Source: Pelagibacterium limicola
GTDB lineage: Bacteria > Pseudomonadota > Alphaproteobacteria > Rhizobiales > Devosiaceae
Direction: 5' to 3'
Length of the DNA stretch: 64,000 nucleotides
Assembly: GCF_015694405.1 (NCBI RefSeq)
Contig: NZ_JADQDB010000001.1
Location: 310,001-374,000 of the forward strand
Position 1 is the stretch's first letter; each line of letters starts with the position of its first letter. Below are positions 17,208-26,380 of this stretch, piece by piece. Made by a program: the position numbers and the translations under genes. Below the pieces are notes generated by a model, which did not search any database, was not told the origin of the DNA, and worked only from the letters and a program-made list of their open reading frames with translations.

Positions 17208-17773
17208 TCCTTCGCCTTCAGATGCGATGTCACGCCCGCCCAATACTGCCAACCGGTGATCGCGGTGAGAATTGCCGCCGCCCAGAGCAGGATGTCGGAG
17301 ACCTCCCGCATCCCCGGGATCAGCGGCTCGGCGATGACGACGCCGAGCGCCACGAGCTGCACGGTCGTCTTGTATTTTGCGAGCTTTGAAACCGGCACGA
17401 CGATCTTCTCGGTCCCCATGAACTCACGCAGGCCGGAGACGAAAATCTCGCGCATCAGGATGACGGTCGCCGGGATCAGGTCCCAGACGCCGAAGGAGCC
17501 ATCAAAGCAGAAGACCAGCAGCAACGCGCCGACCAGCAGTTTGTCCGCAATCGGATCGAGCATACGTCCGATGGGCGAAACCGTCCCATACTTGCGCGCC
17601 AGATACCCGTCGAAAAAGTCGGTCACCGCGGCAGCGGCGTAAAGCAGCAACGCCATCCACCGCGCCGCTGGATGCCCGGCCAGAAGCAAAGCCATGATCA
17701 GCGGGATGGCCGCAATGCGCCCATAGGTCAGCCAGTTCGGCAGTCTTGCCATATCGAAGCGGGTTTCGCTCAT
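17204..17773 (-). CDS. pgsA: CDP-diacylglycerol--glycerol-3-phosphate 3-phosphatidyltransferase
   Basis: PgsA makes phosphatidylglycerol phosphate, the committed step to phosphatidylglycerol and cardiolipin. The 189-residue membrane protein holds the CDP-alcohol phosphotransferase motif DFFDGYLARKYG...GRMLDPIADK (D-G-x2-A-R-x8-G-x3-D-x3-D) and several hydrophobic segments. It starts at ATG 17773, six bases after the uvrC stop, and overlaps moaD by 4 bases. Phosphatidylglycerol is the lipid donor for Lgt, encoded at 8989. Confidence 0.95.
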   Translation of the reverse strand: MSETRFDMARLPNWLTYGRIAAIPLIMALLLAGHPAARWMALLLYAAAAVTDFFDGYLARKYGTVSPIGRMLDPIADKLLVGALLLVFCFDGSFGVWDLIPATVILMREIFVSGLREFMGTEKIVVPVSKLAKYKTTVQLVALGVVIAEPLIPGMREVSDILLWAAAILTAITGWQYWAGVTSHLKAKE

Positions 17774-17779
17774 CGTATG

Positions 17780-19657
17780 TCAACTCCGGTTGAAATGATC
17801 GTAGATCATTTGCGCCATGGCCGTCGAGATGCCGGGCAGTGCGGCCAGATCGGAGACAGCCGCGCGCGATACGGCCTTGGCCGAGCCGAAATGCTGGAGC
17901 AGCGCGCGCTTGCGCGTCGGGCCGATCCCTTCGATCTCATCGAGAGGGTTCTTGACCATTTCCTTTTTCCGCCGCGCCCTGTGCGTGCCGATGGCAAAGC
18001 GGTGTGCCTCATCACGCAGGCGCTGGACATAGTAGAGTACGGGATCGCGGGCGGGCAGCATGAACGGCTCGCGGCCCTCCATGAAGAAAGTCTCGCGCCC
18101 GGCATTGCGTTCCTCGCCCTTGGCGATACCGATGATCGTCACCTCGCGCGGCAGGTTCATTTCGGCGAGCACGGCCTTGACCGCATTGGTCTGCCCTGCA
18201 CCGCCATCGATCAACAGCACGTCGGGCCAATCGGGCATGCCGGTCGCCTCGTCCTCGGCATCCACTTCGCTTTCGGCGGCAAGGCGCGTGAAGCGGCGGG
18301 TGAGGACCTCCCGCATCATCCCGAAATCGTCGCCGGGCGTAAGGTCCTTCGATTTGATATTGAAGGTCCGGTAGTGCTTTTTTGAAAGCCCTTCCAGCCC
18401 CGCAACGACCATCGCGCCCACCGCATTGGTGCCCTGGATGTGCGAGTTGTCGTAAATCTCGATCCGGCGCGGGGTTTCCTCGAGCCCAAAGGTCTCGCCC
18501 ATCGCTTCGAGCAGCTTGCGCTGGCTCGCGGAATCCGAAAGGTGCCGCCCCAGCGCTTCGCGGGCATTGGTCAGTGCGTTTTCGACCAGTACGCGTTTCT
18601 CGCCACGCCTCGGCGTCTCGATTTTGACGGACCGGTCAGCGCGCACCGAGAGGGCTTCGCGCAGCACCTCGGCCTCGGCCAGATCTTCGGACAGCAGAAC
18701 GAGCGCGGGTGGCGTGCGGTTTTCATAGAACTGCGCAACGAACGCTTCCAGCACCTCAGGGAGCGACAGGTTCTCGTCCGCCCGCGGATAAAAGGCATAA
18801 TTGCCCCAGTTCTGATGCGCGCGATAAAAGAACACCTGCACGCAGAAATTGCCCGCTTCCTGATGGATTGCGAACACATCGGCTTCGGCAACGGTTTGCG
18901 CGTTGACCCCGCCGCCGCCCTGAATCAGCGCCAACGCCCCCAACCGGTCGCGCAACATGGCGGCCCGCTCGAAATCGAGCCCCTCGGCGGCGGCGTTCAT
19001 CTCCTTTTGCAGATGATCCTGCACCGCCTTGGACTTGCCCGACAAAAAGTCCCGCGCCTCCTCGACGAGGGCCTGATAATCGGGAACCGAGATAACGCCG
19101 GTGCAAGGCGCCGAGCAGCGCTTGATCTGGTGTTGCAGGCAGGGTCGTGTGCGCGCTGCATAAAAGCTGTCCGAGCAATTGCGCAACAGGAAGGCCTTTT
19201 GCAGCGCTGTGATCGTACGGTTGACCGCAACAGCGGATGCGAACGGCCCGAAATAATGCCCCTTGCGCCGCCGCGCCCCGCGATGCTTGGCCAGCTCGGG
19301 CGCCTCGTGATCGGTTGCAATCAGGATATAGGGGAAGCTCTTGTCGTCGCGCAGCAGCACATTGAAGCGCGGCTTCAGGCGCTTGATAAGATTGGCCTCG
19401 AGCAGCAGCGCGGCCGCTTCGGTCTCGGTGCGCACGAATTCCATCGAGCGCGTAGCTGAAATCATCCGGTTGATGCGGACCGAATTGCCCTCGTAACGGG
19501 TGTAGTTGGTGACCCGCGCCTTGAGATTGCGCGCCTTGCCCACATAGATGACGTTGCCGCCCTCATCGAGCATCCTGTAGACCCCCGGCCCGCTGGGCAG
19601 GGTCTTGACGAAACGCCTGATAATGTCGGGGCCGGTCCGGTCGAGCTGGTCTGTCAT
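17780..19657 (-). CDS. uvrC: UvrABC excinuclease subunit C
   Basis: UvrC makes both incisions around DNA damage after UvrB loading. The 625-residue protein has an N-terminal GIY-YIG nuclease domain ([28 protein letters not shown]), a Cys-rich region (RNCSDSFY...[15 protein letters not shown]), a central UVR motif ([13 protein letters not shown]), an RNase H-like C-terminal nuclease with [13 protein letters not shown], and terminal helix-hairpin-helix repeats. The start ATG at 19657 overlaps the SDR stop by 4 bases (ATGA), preferred to a frame start at 19693. Length is normal. Confidence 0.95.
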   Translation of the reverse strand: MTDQLDRTGPDIIRRFVKTLPSGPGVYRMLDEGGNVIYVGKARNLKARVTNYTRYEGNSVRINRMISATRSMEFVRTETEAAALLLEANLIKRLKPRFNVLLRDDKSFPYILIATDHEAPELAKHRGARRRKGHYFGPFASAVAVNRTITALQKAFLLRNCSDSFYAARTRPCLQHQIKRCSAPCTGVISVPDYQALVEEARDFLSGKSKAVQDHLQKEMNAAAEGLDFERAAMLRDRLGALALIQGGGGVNAQTVAEADVFAIHQEAGNFCVQVFFYRAHQNWGNYAFYPRADENLSLPEVLEAFVAQFYENRTPPALVLLSEDLAEAEVLREALSVRADRSVKIETPRRGEKRVLVENALTNAREALGRHLSDSASQRKLLEAMGETFGLEETPRRIEIYDNSHIQGTNAVGAMVVAGLEGLSKKHYRTFNIKSKDLTPGDDFGMMREVLTRRFTRLAAESEVDAEDEATGMPDWPDVLLIDGGAGQTNAVKAVLAEMNLPREVTIIGIAKGEERNAGRETFFMEGREPFMLPARDPVLYYVQRLRDEAHRFAIGTHRARRKKEMVKNPLDEIEGIGPTRKRALLQHFGSAKAVSRAAVSDLAALPGISTAMAQMIYDHFNRS

Positions 19658-20412
19658 TGTCTGCGCGGCGTCGGCTCGTTGCGCGGGCTCCACTCGAGGT
19701 GTTCGCCCCCGTCGAGCGCGATCATCTGCCCGGTCATCGCCTCAAGCATCAGCAGCGTGACTACACCATCGGCGATCTGCTCGGGTGTCGCGCCATCGCC
19801 TAGCGGAAGGCGCTCCTGCGAAGCGCGGAATTCTTCCTCGGATTGCCGCGGATTGGCCAGCGTGGGACCGGGACCGATCGCGTTGACCCGAATGCGGGGC
19901 GCGAGCGACTGGGCAAGCGTCCGCGTCGCGGTCCACAAAAGGGACTTCGAAAGCGTATAGGAGAAATAGTCGGGCGAGAGCCGCAGCACGCGCTCGTCGA
20001 CAATATTGACGATATTGCCCCTGGCGCCGTCCGGAAGCTGGCCAGCGAAATCGCGCGCCAGAAAGACGGGCGCCTCCCCATGCAGCGCCATGTGCAGGTC
20101 CCAGAGGTCCTCGTGCAAAGTATCGACGCTGTCGGGCTCGAAAGCCGAGGCATTGTTGACCAGCACGGTGAGCGGGCCATGGATGGCGGCGGCCGACGCA
20201 ATGAGGCCCATGCGGTCCGCCCGATTGCCAAGGTCGCAGCGGACGATATCGGCCACGCCGCCATCGCCCCTGATCGCTTCGGCCAGCTCCTCGGCCTTTT
20301 CACCGGACGAGCGATAATGGATGACCACGCCATAGCCCTCGGCTGCTAGCCGCGTTGCAATGGCTGCGCCAATCCTGTCTGCCGCTCCGGTGACGAGGGC
20401 CGCGCCCTTCAT
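19654..20412 (-). CDS. Short-chain dehydrogenase/reductase, FolM/pteridine reductase-like
   Basis: A 252-residue SDR. It has the cofactor motif [12 protein letters not shown], the NNASAFEPD block and a catalytic YTLSK (Y-x3-K), with a C-terminus [13 protein letters not shown]. The NNASxFEPD and RxxxA pattern resembles dihydromonapterin/pteridine reductases (FolM, PTR1), which suggests a pterin substrate and fits its position before moaD/moaE only loosely. The ATG at 20412 has AGGAGA upstream. It heads the uvrC-pgsA-moaDE unit and overlaps uvrC by 4 bases. Substrate assignment is tentative. Confidence 0.85.
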   Translation of the reverse strand: MKGAALVTGAADRIGAAIATRLAAEGYGVVIHYRSSGEKAEELAEAIRGDGGVADIVRCDLGNRADRMGLIASAAAIHGPLTVLVNNASAFEPDSVDTLHEDLWDLHMALHGEAPVFLARDFAGQLPDGARGNIVNIVDERVLRLSPDYFSYTLSKSLLWTATRTLAQSLAPRIRVNAIGPGPTLANPRQSEEEFRASQERLPLGDGATPEQIADGVVTLLMLEAMTGQMIALDGGEHLEWSPRNEPTPRRQ

Positions 20413-20611
20413 GGCATTCTCCTATTGGACCGCGCCCGAGATAGGTGCGAATCGCGACGTTCGCAACGAGTCTACCCGGTGCGTTCCGCGCCTCAAGAAC
20501 GGTGTAGCCAAACAATCTTCAAAGAGCTATCCAGATTTCCGGTCAACACCGCCCCGGTCCGACCACTCTCCCCTAGCAGGCGATATCAGCGCCTGCCCCT
20601 TGGTACCAGAT

Positions 20612-21583
20612 ATGAACACCGCGCCATTTGCTGCTCAAACCAATGTCGGCAAGGGCGTCGCCTTCCTGCTGATCGCGACCGCGGTGTTCGGCATCCAGGA
20701 CGTCCTGACCAAGATTCTCGTTCAGGACTATTCCGCCTTTCAGATCGTGATGATCCGGTATTGGGCATTCGCGCTGTTCTCATTCTGGCTGGTGATGCGC
20801 CAGGGCCCGATCCGGCGCGCCTTTGCCTCCTCGGCCCCGTTCTGGCAAATCGCGCGCGGCATATTGCTGGTGCTCGACATCTGGCTTTTCACCGAAGCGC
20901 TGAAAACCGTGCCATTGGGCGATCTGGGCGCGATCATCATGACCTACCCCTTGCTGGTGACCCTGTTTGCCATACCCTTCCTAGGCGAGCGCGTCGGCCC
21001 GTTCAGAGCGGGAGCCGTGCTCGCCGGTTTTGCCGGTGCAATGATCATACTTCGACCCGGCTTTGCTGCCGTGGAAATCGGGGTGATCTATGGCCTGCTG
21101 AGCGCGGCCACCTTCGCGCTCTATCTCGTCTTCACGCGCAAAGTTGCCGCCGTCGATTCCACGACCACATCGATCTTTTACGTCGGCGCAGTCGGCCTGG
21201 CGATGACGACGGCGGTAGGCCTCTTTCATTGGCAGCCGATGCGGATCGAGGACATTCTGGCCGTGTCGGGACTATGCGTCACGATGTGCATTGCCCACGG
21301 GCTCGTCATGGTTTCCATGCGTTACGCCCCGGCGAGTGTGCTCCAGCCCTTCAACTATTTCTCGCTGCCATGGGCCATTACGTTGGGCTTTGTGGTGTTC
21401 GGCACGATCATCGAGGGCTTCGCGCTGCTTGGAGCGATTGTCATCGTTTGCGCCGGACTGGCGGTCATGTGGCGCGAACAGCAACTGGCGCGTCGGGCGA
21501 GACTCAGCGCGGCCGCTTCAGCGCAACCATCCACATCCCCACCCCAACCAGGAAGCACACCACCCCCAGCGGCGCGACCGTAA
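20612..21583 (+). CDS. DMT superfamily transporter (EamA family)
   Basis: A 323-residue membrane protein with ten predicted hydrophobic segments and the duplicated EamA fold. Typical stretches are FGIQDVLTKIL, LGDLGAIIMTYPLLVTLFAIPFLGERVG, and in the second half FNYFSLPWAITLGFVVFGTIIEG. Such proteins export metabolites or amino acids, but the substrate is not predictable here. The ATG at 20612 precedes NTAPFAAQTNVGKGVAF; upstream in-frame residues do not look coding. The Pro/Ser-rich C-terminus runs 80 bases into a convergent small membrane gene. Confidence 0.88.
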   Translation: MNTAPFAAQTNVGKGVAFLLIATAVFGIQDVLTKILVQDYSAFQIVMIRYWAFALFSFWLVMRQGPIRRAFASSAPFWQIARGILLVLDIWLFTEALKTVPLGDLGAIIMTYPLLVTLFAIPFLGERVGPFRAGAVLAGFAGAMIILRPGFAAVEIGVIYGLLSAATFALYLVFTRKVAAVDSTTTSIFYVGAVGLAMTTAVGLFHWQPMRIEDILAVSGLCVTMCIAHGLVMVSMRYAPASVLQPFNYFSLPWAITLGFVVFGTIIEGFALLGAIVIVCAGLAVMWREQQLARRARLSAAASAQPSTSPPQPGSTPPPAARP

Positions 21584-21716
21584 GGCTCAGCAGCACGGGC
21601 ACCATCGCATCGGCGCCCGGCGCAACGGCCATCATGGCGATCGCCGGCAACAGCCCGATCGCCAGAAGAAGCCCGCCAAGCTGCAAAAATGCAAAGCTCC
21701 AGCGCCTGAGTGTCAT
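21504..21716 (-). CDS. Small membrane protein, 70 residues, two hydrophobic segments
   Basis: The product has two long hydrophobic stretches, LGGLLLAIGLLPAIAMMAVAP and LTVAPLGVVCFLVGVGMWMV, separated by a short loop, and a basic end. The ATG at 21716 is preceded by a strong GAGGAG ribosome site at the right spacing, which supports a real gene even though its last 80 bases overlap the end of the DMT transporter gene on the other strand. I do not recognise a named family. Confidence 0.65.
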   Translation of the reverse strand: MTLRRWSFAFLQLGGLLLAIGLLPAIAMMAVAPGADAMVPVLLSLTVAPLGVVCFLVGVGMWMVALKRPR

Positions 21717-21853
21717 TTCGATATCTCCTCGCTTGCAGGTCTCATCATAGCGCGACCAGCATGACCCAAAGCTGAACGAAACCTATCCACTCTTGAATAA
21801 CGGTCCAAAGTTTCGCATCTGGACACTAAACGAAAAGCAGGAAGGTCTGGCAG

Positions 21854-22297
21854 GTGATCATACTTCTTTACGGGGCCATCGTGCTGGCGGCCATCACCAT
21901 CATCGGCAACTTGATGCTGCACAAATGGAACGCCGCACGGCTCGAAAAGCGCATCGAGGAACGGGCCGACGCCTACCTCAACGCAATGGAGCATGAGGGC
22001 GTACCCGATCCGCTCGCAGCAATGGCAAAGGATGAGCAGCGCTATACGCTCATCTCGGCAGCACGCCAGGTGAAGGCCGAAAGCGACAAGCGTTTTTATG
22101 TCGGCGCCATCGGCAGTATCGTCACGTTCTTTGTCGCGCTCGGCTTTGCCATCGAAGGCGCGGGCACCCGGGATTTCGTGATCACCATCGCCATCGGCGC
22201 GGTGGTTCTTTATGGCATCAACACCGTGCTCTACCGCAATCTGAAGGCCAGGCTGGCCGATCAGGGAATCGACATCGAGCGCATCGCCGCGCCCTAA
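21854..22297 (+). CDS. Hypothetical membrane protein, 147 residues
   Basis: Starts with GTG at 21854 behind AGGAAGG eight bases upstream. The N-terminus is a membrane segment (IILLYGAIVLAAITIIGNLML), then a charged soluble part with RIEERADAYLNAMEHEGVPDPLAAMAKDEQRY, then two more hydrophobic segments (AIGSIVTFFVALGFAI and FVITIAIGAVVLYGINTVLY). No named family recognised. It converges on the SH3 gene across a terminator hairpin. Codon use matches the neighbours. Confidence 0.75.
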   Translation: MIILLYGAIVLAAITIIGNLMLHKWNAARLEKRIEERADAYLNAMEHEGVPDPLAAMAKDEQRYTLISAARQVKAESDKRFYVGAIGSIVTFFVALGFAIEGAGTRDFVITIAIGAVVLYGINTVLYRNLKARLADQGIDIERIAAP

Positions 22298-22326
22298 AAA
22301 AAGGCCGGAGCACGAGGCTCCGGCCT
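22296..22326 (-). terminator. Intrinsic terminator between convergent genes
   Basis: A 10-bp stem AGGCCGGAGC/GCTCCGGCCT (22302-22311 with 22317-22326) has a run of seven A on the left, which reads as a U-tract for transcripts of the SH3 protein gene coming from the right. It may also stop the forward gene, with a poorer T-tract. Confidence 0.8.
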
Positions 22327-22338
22327 GTCTATCCCGCA

Positions 22339-22833
22339 TCAGTTACCGATGCACACGTAACCGTTAGGGCCGTTGAAGCACACCTGGCCATGGCCGGGGT
22401 TGTGCGGCGGCCGGGGATGACCCCAGTGCGGTGGCCGCGGAGGGTACGGGTTCCAATGCGGCGGGCGCGGAGGATAGGGGTTCCAGTGCGGCGGACGCGG
22501 AGGATACGGATTCCAATGCGGCGGAGGCGGCGGATTGGGGGTCCAGTGTGGCGGGCGCGGCGGCACGTGGCTCTGCGCCAGATAGTTGGCCGAAACCCAT
22601 CCGTTGGGGCCATACCGGCCCTGATCTACAAAGCACCAGCTGCCCCGGCAGTATTCCACCTCAACCTGCTGGCCGCGCTGCAATACGTCGATGACGCGGA
22701 AGTTGGTGCCCGGACCCGAGCGTACGTTAACCGAAGTGGTGGCGGTGGCCGTCCAGGCATAGGCGCCGACCGTCATCACCAAAGTCATGAGCGCGGCCAG
22801 ACCGCCTCTGACCATATTTTTCCTGAGAGCCAT
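22339..22833 (-). CDS. Secreted SH3b-domain protein with Pro-His-Trp repeats
   Basis: A 164-residue exported protein. Residues 1-27 form a signal peptide (basic RKNMVRGG then LAALMTLVMTVGAYA). Next is a bacterial SH3 domain: SVNVRSGPGTNFRVIDVL, QVEVEYCRGSWCFV and GPNGWVSANYL. The C-terminal third repeats PPHWNPYPPR three times with degenerate copies at each side, encoded by a 30-base tandem repeat. It ends with a small Cys pair, VCFNGPNGYVC. The ATG at 22833 has GGGAGA upstream; longer starts lack a ribosome site. SH3b proteins often bind cell-wall peptides, so a periplasmic wall-associated role is likely but unproven. Confidence 0.85.
   Translation of the reverse strand: MALRKNMVRGGLAALMTLVMTVGAYAWTATATTSVNVRSGPGTNFRVIDVLQRGQQVEVEYCRGSWCFVDQGRYGPNGWVSANYLAQSHVPPRPPHWTPNPPPPPHWNPYPPRPPHWNPYPPRPPHWNPYPPRPPHWGHPRPPHNPGHGQVCFNGPNGYVCIGN
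22433..22565. repeat. 30-base tandem repeat inside the SH3 protein gene
   Basis: Units resembling GGCGGGCGCGGAGGATA followed by GGGTTCCAGTGC recur about every 30 bases, with at least three near-identical and one diverged copy. They encode the PPHWNPYPPR decapeptide. Copy number could vary between strains by slippage. Confidence 0.75.
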
Positions 22834-23092
22834 CTCGCTTCTCCCTGTGATGTTGCTGACGCCGGCTTCCGGCGTCTTGAGGCCATATAAGCCCATGGCA
22901 ACTGAACCGAGGCTGAACGGACCATTTATGCGCGGGAGGGGCCTAATGACGGGCGCATTTGGGCAACAGGAAATGTTGCATTCATATTTCATGCAAAAGT
23001 CATATTGCCCGGCCGGAACCTAACCGCTAAAGGTGCCCCGCATACGAGCCGGGCTTTGGCGGCACCGGCAAAGGGCGAGATCGGGGCGGACC

Positions 23093-24025
23093 ATGAAACT
23101 GGTGACGGGCAACTCAAACCTCACCGTGGCAAAAGCCGTATCGGAATATCTCGAAATCCCCCTCACCGACGCATCGGTCAAGCGTTTCGCCGACAAGGAA
23201 ATCTTCGTCGAGATCCACGAAAACGTTCGCGGCGAGGACGTGTTCGTTCTCCAGTCCACCTCCTATCCGGCCAATGACCACCTGATGGAGTTGCTGATCC
23301 TGATCGATGCCTTGCGCCGCTCCTCGGCGCGCCGCATCACGGCGGTTCTCCCCTATTTCGGTTATGCGCGCCAGGACAGGAAATCGGCCCCCCGCACCCC
23401 GATCTCGGCAAAGCTCGTGGCCAACCTCATCACCCACGCCGGCGCCAACCGCCTTCTGACCCTGGATCTGCACGCACCGCAAATCCAGGGCTTTTTCGAT
23501 ATTCCGACCGATAACCTCTATGCCGCGCCCGTCCTGACCCGGGACATCGCGGAAAATTACGACACCTCCAAGGTGATGATCGTCTCGCCCGACGTCGGTG
23601 GCGTGCTGCGGGCCCGCAACGTGGCCAACCGCATCGGCGCGCAACTGGCCATCGTCGACAAACGCCGCCCGCGCGCCGGCGTTTCCGAGGTGATGAACAT
23701 CATCGGCGATGTCGAGGGTCAATCCTGTATCCTGATCGACGACATTGTGGATTCCGGCGGCACACTGGTCAACGCAGCAGAAGCCCTGCTCAATGCCGGT
23801 GCCAGCGAGGTTTCCGCCTATATCACCCATGGCGTGCTGTCCGGTGAGGCACCCAGGCGCATCTCCGACTCCCGGCTCAAGGAGCTGGTGACGACCGATT
23901 CCATCGAGATGACCGATGCCGTGCGCGAGGTCAAAAAGATCCGCCACATCTCGATTGCCCATCTGATGGGCGAGGCCATTGCCCGTACGGCCTCCGAGCA
24001 GTCGGTGTCGAGCCTCTTCGACTAA
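23093..24025 (+). CDS. prs: Ribose-phosphate pyrophosphokinase
   Basis: Prs makes PRPP from ribose 5-phosphate and ATP, feeding purine, pyrimidine, NAD, histidine and tryptophan synthesis; the apt enzyme at 36490 uses it. The 310-residue protein has the start [20 protein letters not shown], the divalent-cation motif [15 protein letters not shown] and the PRPP loop [12 protein letters not shown]. The ATG at 23093 is chosen because homologues begin there; a frame start at 23033 adds non-conserved Arg-rich residues. A short hairpin terminator follows at 24072. Confidence 0.95.
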   Translation: MKLVTGNSNLTVAKAVSEYLEIPLTDASVKRFADKEIFVEIHENVRGEDVFVLQSTSYPANDHLMELLILIDALRRSSARRITAVLPYFGYARQDRKSAPRTPISAKLVANLITHAGANRLLTLDLHAPQIQGFFDIPTDNLYAAPVLTRDIAENYDTSKVMIVSPDVGGVLRARNVANRIGAQLAIVDKRRPRAGVSEVMNIIGDVEGQSCILIDDIVDSGGTLVNAAEALLNAGASEVSAYITHGVLSGEAPRRISDSRLKELVTTDSIEMTDAVREVKKIRHISIAHLMGEAIARTASEQSVSSLFD

Positions 24026-24071
24026 GCCGGACTCGCGCAGAGGCCTTTGGGGCGCGCCCGACTCCTTGATG

Positions 24072-24088
24072 CCCGGCAACCGGGTTTT
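24072..24088 (+). terminator. Probable terminator of prs
   Basis: A short CCCGG-CAA-CCGGG hairpin directly followed by TTTT, 47 bases after the prs stop. The stem is only 5 bp, so efficiency is uncertain. Confidence 0.55.
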
Positions 24089-24182
24089 GACCTTTCGGCA
24101 CGACTCAGCCACAAACACGGCGCGCTCGCGGAACCTGGGACCGCCTCCGGCATTTTCTTCTTGTCAGAATAGCCGGTGGCCC

Positions 24183-24485
24183 ATGCAGTCTCTAGGCGCG
24201 CGCGCTGCGTATGTGGAAGTTTCAGTGGTAAATCCTCCCTCCGGTGGGCGGCATGTTCGCCCTCGTCCGCAAGCTCAGGCCGAACTTCAGGCGCTTCTCG
24301 ACGAAATTCCCCAATGGGACGACGAGATGCTGCTGCACATGCATAAGCGGTATAGCGAAAGCCGGCTGTTCCGTGTCCATCACGCAGCAGACGGTGAATT
24401 GACCGAGCGCGCCAAGCTGCTGCTCGATGCGACGGGGGCGGAATTGGCAGTGCGTGGCCTGTTCGCTGCGGATGCCGAGGAATAA
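24183..24485 (+). CDS. Hypothetical protein, about 100 residues
   Basis: The region encoding QAQAELQALLDEIPQWDDEMLLHMHKRYSE and ERAKLLLDATGAELAVRGLF has coding-like codon use and an amphipathic helical pattern. No family is recognised. The start is unclear: ATG at 24183 lacks a good ribosome site, and a GTG near 24225 would shorten the product by about 14 residues. It lies between prs and a small lipoprotein gene on the same strand. Confidence 0.55.
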   Translation: MQSLGARAAYVEVSVVNPPSGGRHVRPRPQAQAELQALLDEIPQWDDEMLLHMHKRYSESRLFRVHHAADGELTERAKLLLDATGAELAVRGLFAADAEE

Positions 24486-24541
24486 TCTGGCCGCAATCGC
24501 GCGGTAAGCGGCTTGAATTCCGATTAAACAGTGAGGTCCGG

Positions 24542-24796
24542 ATGCTCAGATCGCTCAGTCTCGCCGCACTTGCCGCAATCGTCCTCGCCGGCTGTACCGT
24601 TTCGGCCGAGGAACGCCGGATTCGCGATCAGCAGACCTGCCGCGGCTATGGCTTTGTCGAAGGCAGCGAGGCCTTCGCCAACTGCATGATGCAGCTCGAC
24701 CTCGACCGGCGCGCAGCCCAGCGGGAATCGCTCAATCGCACCCCGCCCCTCTTCTCGCCAACCGTCGTCGTGGTGCGGCAGGACCAGAACCCCTGA
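24542..24796 (+). CDS. Small putative lipoprotein, 84 residues
   Basis: A lipoprotein signal peptide is clear: basic start, hydrophobic LSLAALAAIVLAGC with a lipobox ending at Cys 19. The mature part is short and polar (EERRIRDQQTCRGYGFVEGSEAFANCMMQLDLDRRAAQR), with the Cys-x-GYGF...FANCM pattern seen in many small alphaproteobacterial lipoproteins of unknown role. A GAGG ribosome site precedes the ATG. It would be a substrate of the Lgt encoded at 8989. Confidence 0.8.
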   Translation: MLRSLSLAALAAIVLAGCTVSAEERRIRDQQTCRGYGFVEGSEAFANCMMQLDLDRRAAQRESLNRTPPLFSPTVVVVRQDQNP

Positions 24797-24843
24797 GGCT
24801 CTTGCCCTTGGGCTTTCCCTCATATATAGACCCCGCCCATGAA

Positions 24844-24892
24844 GCGCTCATCACCCCTGGAGGATGGGCGCGCGTTTCTTTTGAGGAAACGC
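24844..24892 (+). promoter_or_regulatory. Leader hairpins before rplY
   Basis: Two adjacent stems lie in the 5' leader: GCGCTCATC/GATGGGCGC (24844-24852 with 24863-24871, nine pairs including one G-U) and GCGTTTC/GAAACGC (24872-24878 with 24886-24892). They stack directly and end 22 bases before the L25 start. Autoregulatory leaders are common for ribosomal protein genes, so feedback by L25 is a reasonable guess, but no known leader motif is recognised. Confidence 0.4.
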
Positions 24893-24914
24893 ACCAACCC
24901 AATGGATGATTTCC

Positions 24915-25535
24915 ATGAGCGTCGAGCTTAAGGCTTCGGTGCGGGATCGAGTGGGCAAGGGGGCCGCTCGTGAACTGCGCCGCAATGGTCTGGTTCCTGC
25001 CGTTATCTACGGCGATAAAAAGCCTCCCCTGTCGATTGCCCTGTCCTACAAGGACGCTTTCCGCAAGATTCACGAAGGTGGTTTTCTCAGCCACGTCATC
25101 GAGATCGATGTCGATGGTGAAAAGCACCGCGTGATCCCGAAGGACTACCAGCTGGAGCCCGTGCGCGACTTTCTCGTGCATGTCGACTTCCTGCGCGTGG
25201 GCAAGAACTCGATCCTGACCGTTGAAGTGCCGGTGCACTTCGAGAACCAGGAAAAGTCTCCCGGCCTCAAGAAGGGCGGCGTGCTCAACATCGTGCGCCA
25301 CGCCGTCGAGTGCAACGTGCCGGCGGATTCGATCCCCGAATATCTCGTTGTCGACCTTGCCAAGGCTGAAGTCGGCGACTCGATTCACATTTCGGCGATC
25401 ACCCTTCCCAAGGGTGTGACCGCGACCATCACTGATCGCGACTTCACCATCGCGACCATCGCTGCTCCGTCCGCGCTGCGCTCTTCCGAAGGCAGTGCCG
25501 CCGGCGAAGGCGAAGGCGACGACGAAGCCGAATAA
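24915..25535 (+). CDS. rplY: 50S ribosomal protein L25 / general stress protein Ctc
   Basis: L25 binds 5S rRNA in the large subunit. This is the long CTC form (206 residues) with the 5S-binding domain ([20 protein letters not shown]), the central [17 protein letters not shown] block, and the TL5-type C-terminal domain ([27 protein letters not shown]), ending in an acidic tail. GGATGA sits five bases before ATG 24915, favouring this over ATG 24906, which overlaps the site. It is followed by pth and ychF, a conserved alphaproteobacterial order. Confidence 0.93.
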   Translation: MSVELKASVRDRVGKGAARELRRNGLVPAVIYGDKKPPLSIALSYKDAFRKIHEGGFLSHVIEIDVDGEKHRVIPKDYQLEPVRDFLVHVDFLRVGKNSILTVEVPVHFENQEKSPGLKKGGVLNIVRHAVECNVPADSIPEYLVVDLAKAEVGDSIHISAITLPKGVTATITDRDFTIATIAAPSALRSSEGSAAGEGEGDDEAE

Positions 25536-25543
25536 TATCTTCG

Positions 25544-25573
25544 GGGTCGGCAGCCATTGCCGCCGACCCTTTC
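25544..25573 (+). terminator. Hairpin between rplY and pth, possible attenuator
   Basis: A perfect 8-bp stem GGGTCGGC/GCCGACCC (25544-25551 with 25562-25569) is followed by only TTT. It probably terminates part of the rplY transcripts while letting others reach pth. Confidence 0.6.
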
Positions 25574-25595
25574 ACACTGCCAGCGGGGTCAAGCG

Positions 25596-26303
25596 ATGCA
25601 CCTTATTGTAGGTCTCGGCAATCCCGGCGCCGAATATGCCGGCCACCGGCACAATGTCGGCTTCATGGCGGCCGATGAAATCGCCCGTCAGCACAATTTC
25701 CCACCCTTCCGCTCCAAATTCTCGGCGCTCCTCTCCGAAGGGATGATCGGCGACGAAAAGGTGCTGCTTTTAAAGCCCCAGACCTTCATGAACCGCTCCG
25801 GCGACGCCGTGGGCCAGGCTGCCAAATTCTATAAGCTTACCCCTGCCGACATTTCGGTCATTCACGACGAGCTCGATCTCGCGCCGGGCAAGGTGCGCAT
25901 CAAGGCCGGCGGGGGCAATGGAGGGCACAACGGGCTCAAATCCATCGAAGCCCATATCGGCAACCCGTTCATCCGCGTCCGCCTGGGCATCGGCCACCCT
26001 GGCCACAAGGACCGGGTGCACGCCTATGTGCTTTCGAACTTCCACAAGATCGACGCCGAATGGCTCGACCCCCTGCTCGACACACTGGCAAGAAATGCCG
26101 GATTACTCGCCAAGGGCGATGCAGCGGGGCTGATGAACAAACTGGCGCTCGCCGTGCCGTCGGACGGCAAGGAGCAAACAAAGCCGAACCCCAAGGCACA
26201 GAGCCATGTCCGCCAGGCGCGCCAGACATCTCCGCAGGCCAAGGTGCCGGAAACCGGACCGATGGCCGCCATGCTCAAAAAGCTCTTCGGGGACAAAGCC
26301 TGA
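25596..26303 (+). CDS. pth: Peptidyl-tRNA hydrolase
   Basis: Pth recycles tRNA by cleaving peptidyl-tRNA that drops off the ribosome. The 235-residue protein shows LIVGLGNPGAEYAGHRHNVGF with the catalytic His, LKPQTFMNRSGDAV, IHDELDLAPGKVRIKAGGGNGGHNGLKSI and RVRLGIGHPG. An extra C-terminal tail, Lys/Gln/Pro-rich and about 40 residues long, ends with MLKKLFGDKA, as in other Hyphomicrobiales. The ATG at 25596 matches the family N-terminus. Confidence 0.95.
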   Translation: MHLIVGLGNPGAEYAGHRHNVGFMAADEIARQHNFPPFRSKFSALLSEGMIGDEKVLLLKPQTFMNRSGDAVGQAAKFYKLTPADISVIHDELDLAPGKVRIKAGGGNGGHNGLKSIEAHIGNPFIRVRLGIGHPGHKDRVHAYVLSNFHKIDAEWLDPLLDTLARNAGLLAKGDAAGLMNKLALAVPSDGKEQTKPNPKAQSHVRQARQTSPQAKVPETGPMAAMLKKLFGDKA

Positions 26304-26380
26304 CTTGACTCGGCCAGTGCGTTGCACGAGGTAAGGCTCAACTCTCCCTCCGCAGAGCGGACCACTTTTACGAGGACCTT

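Noticed and set aside
22433-22565. Possible CRISPR array
   Set aside because: The regular spacing is a coding tandem repeat without unique spacers, in frame with the SH3 protein.
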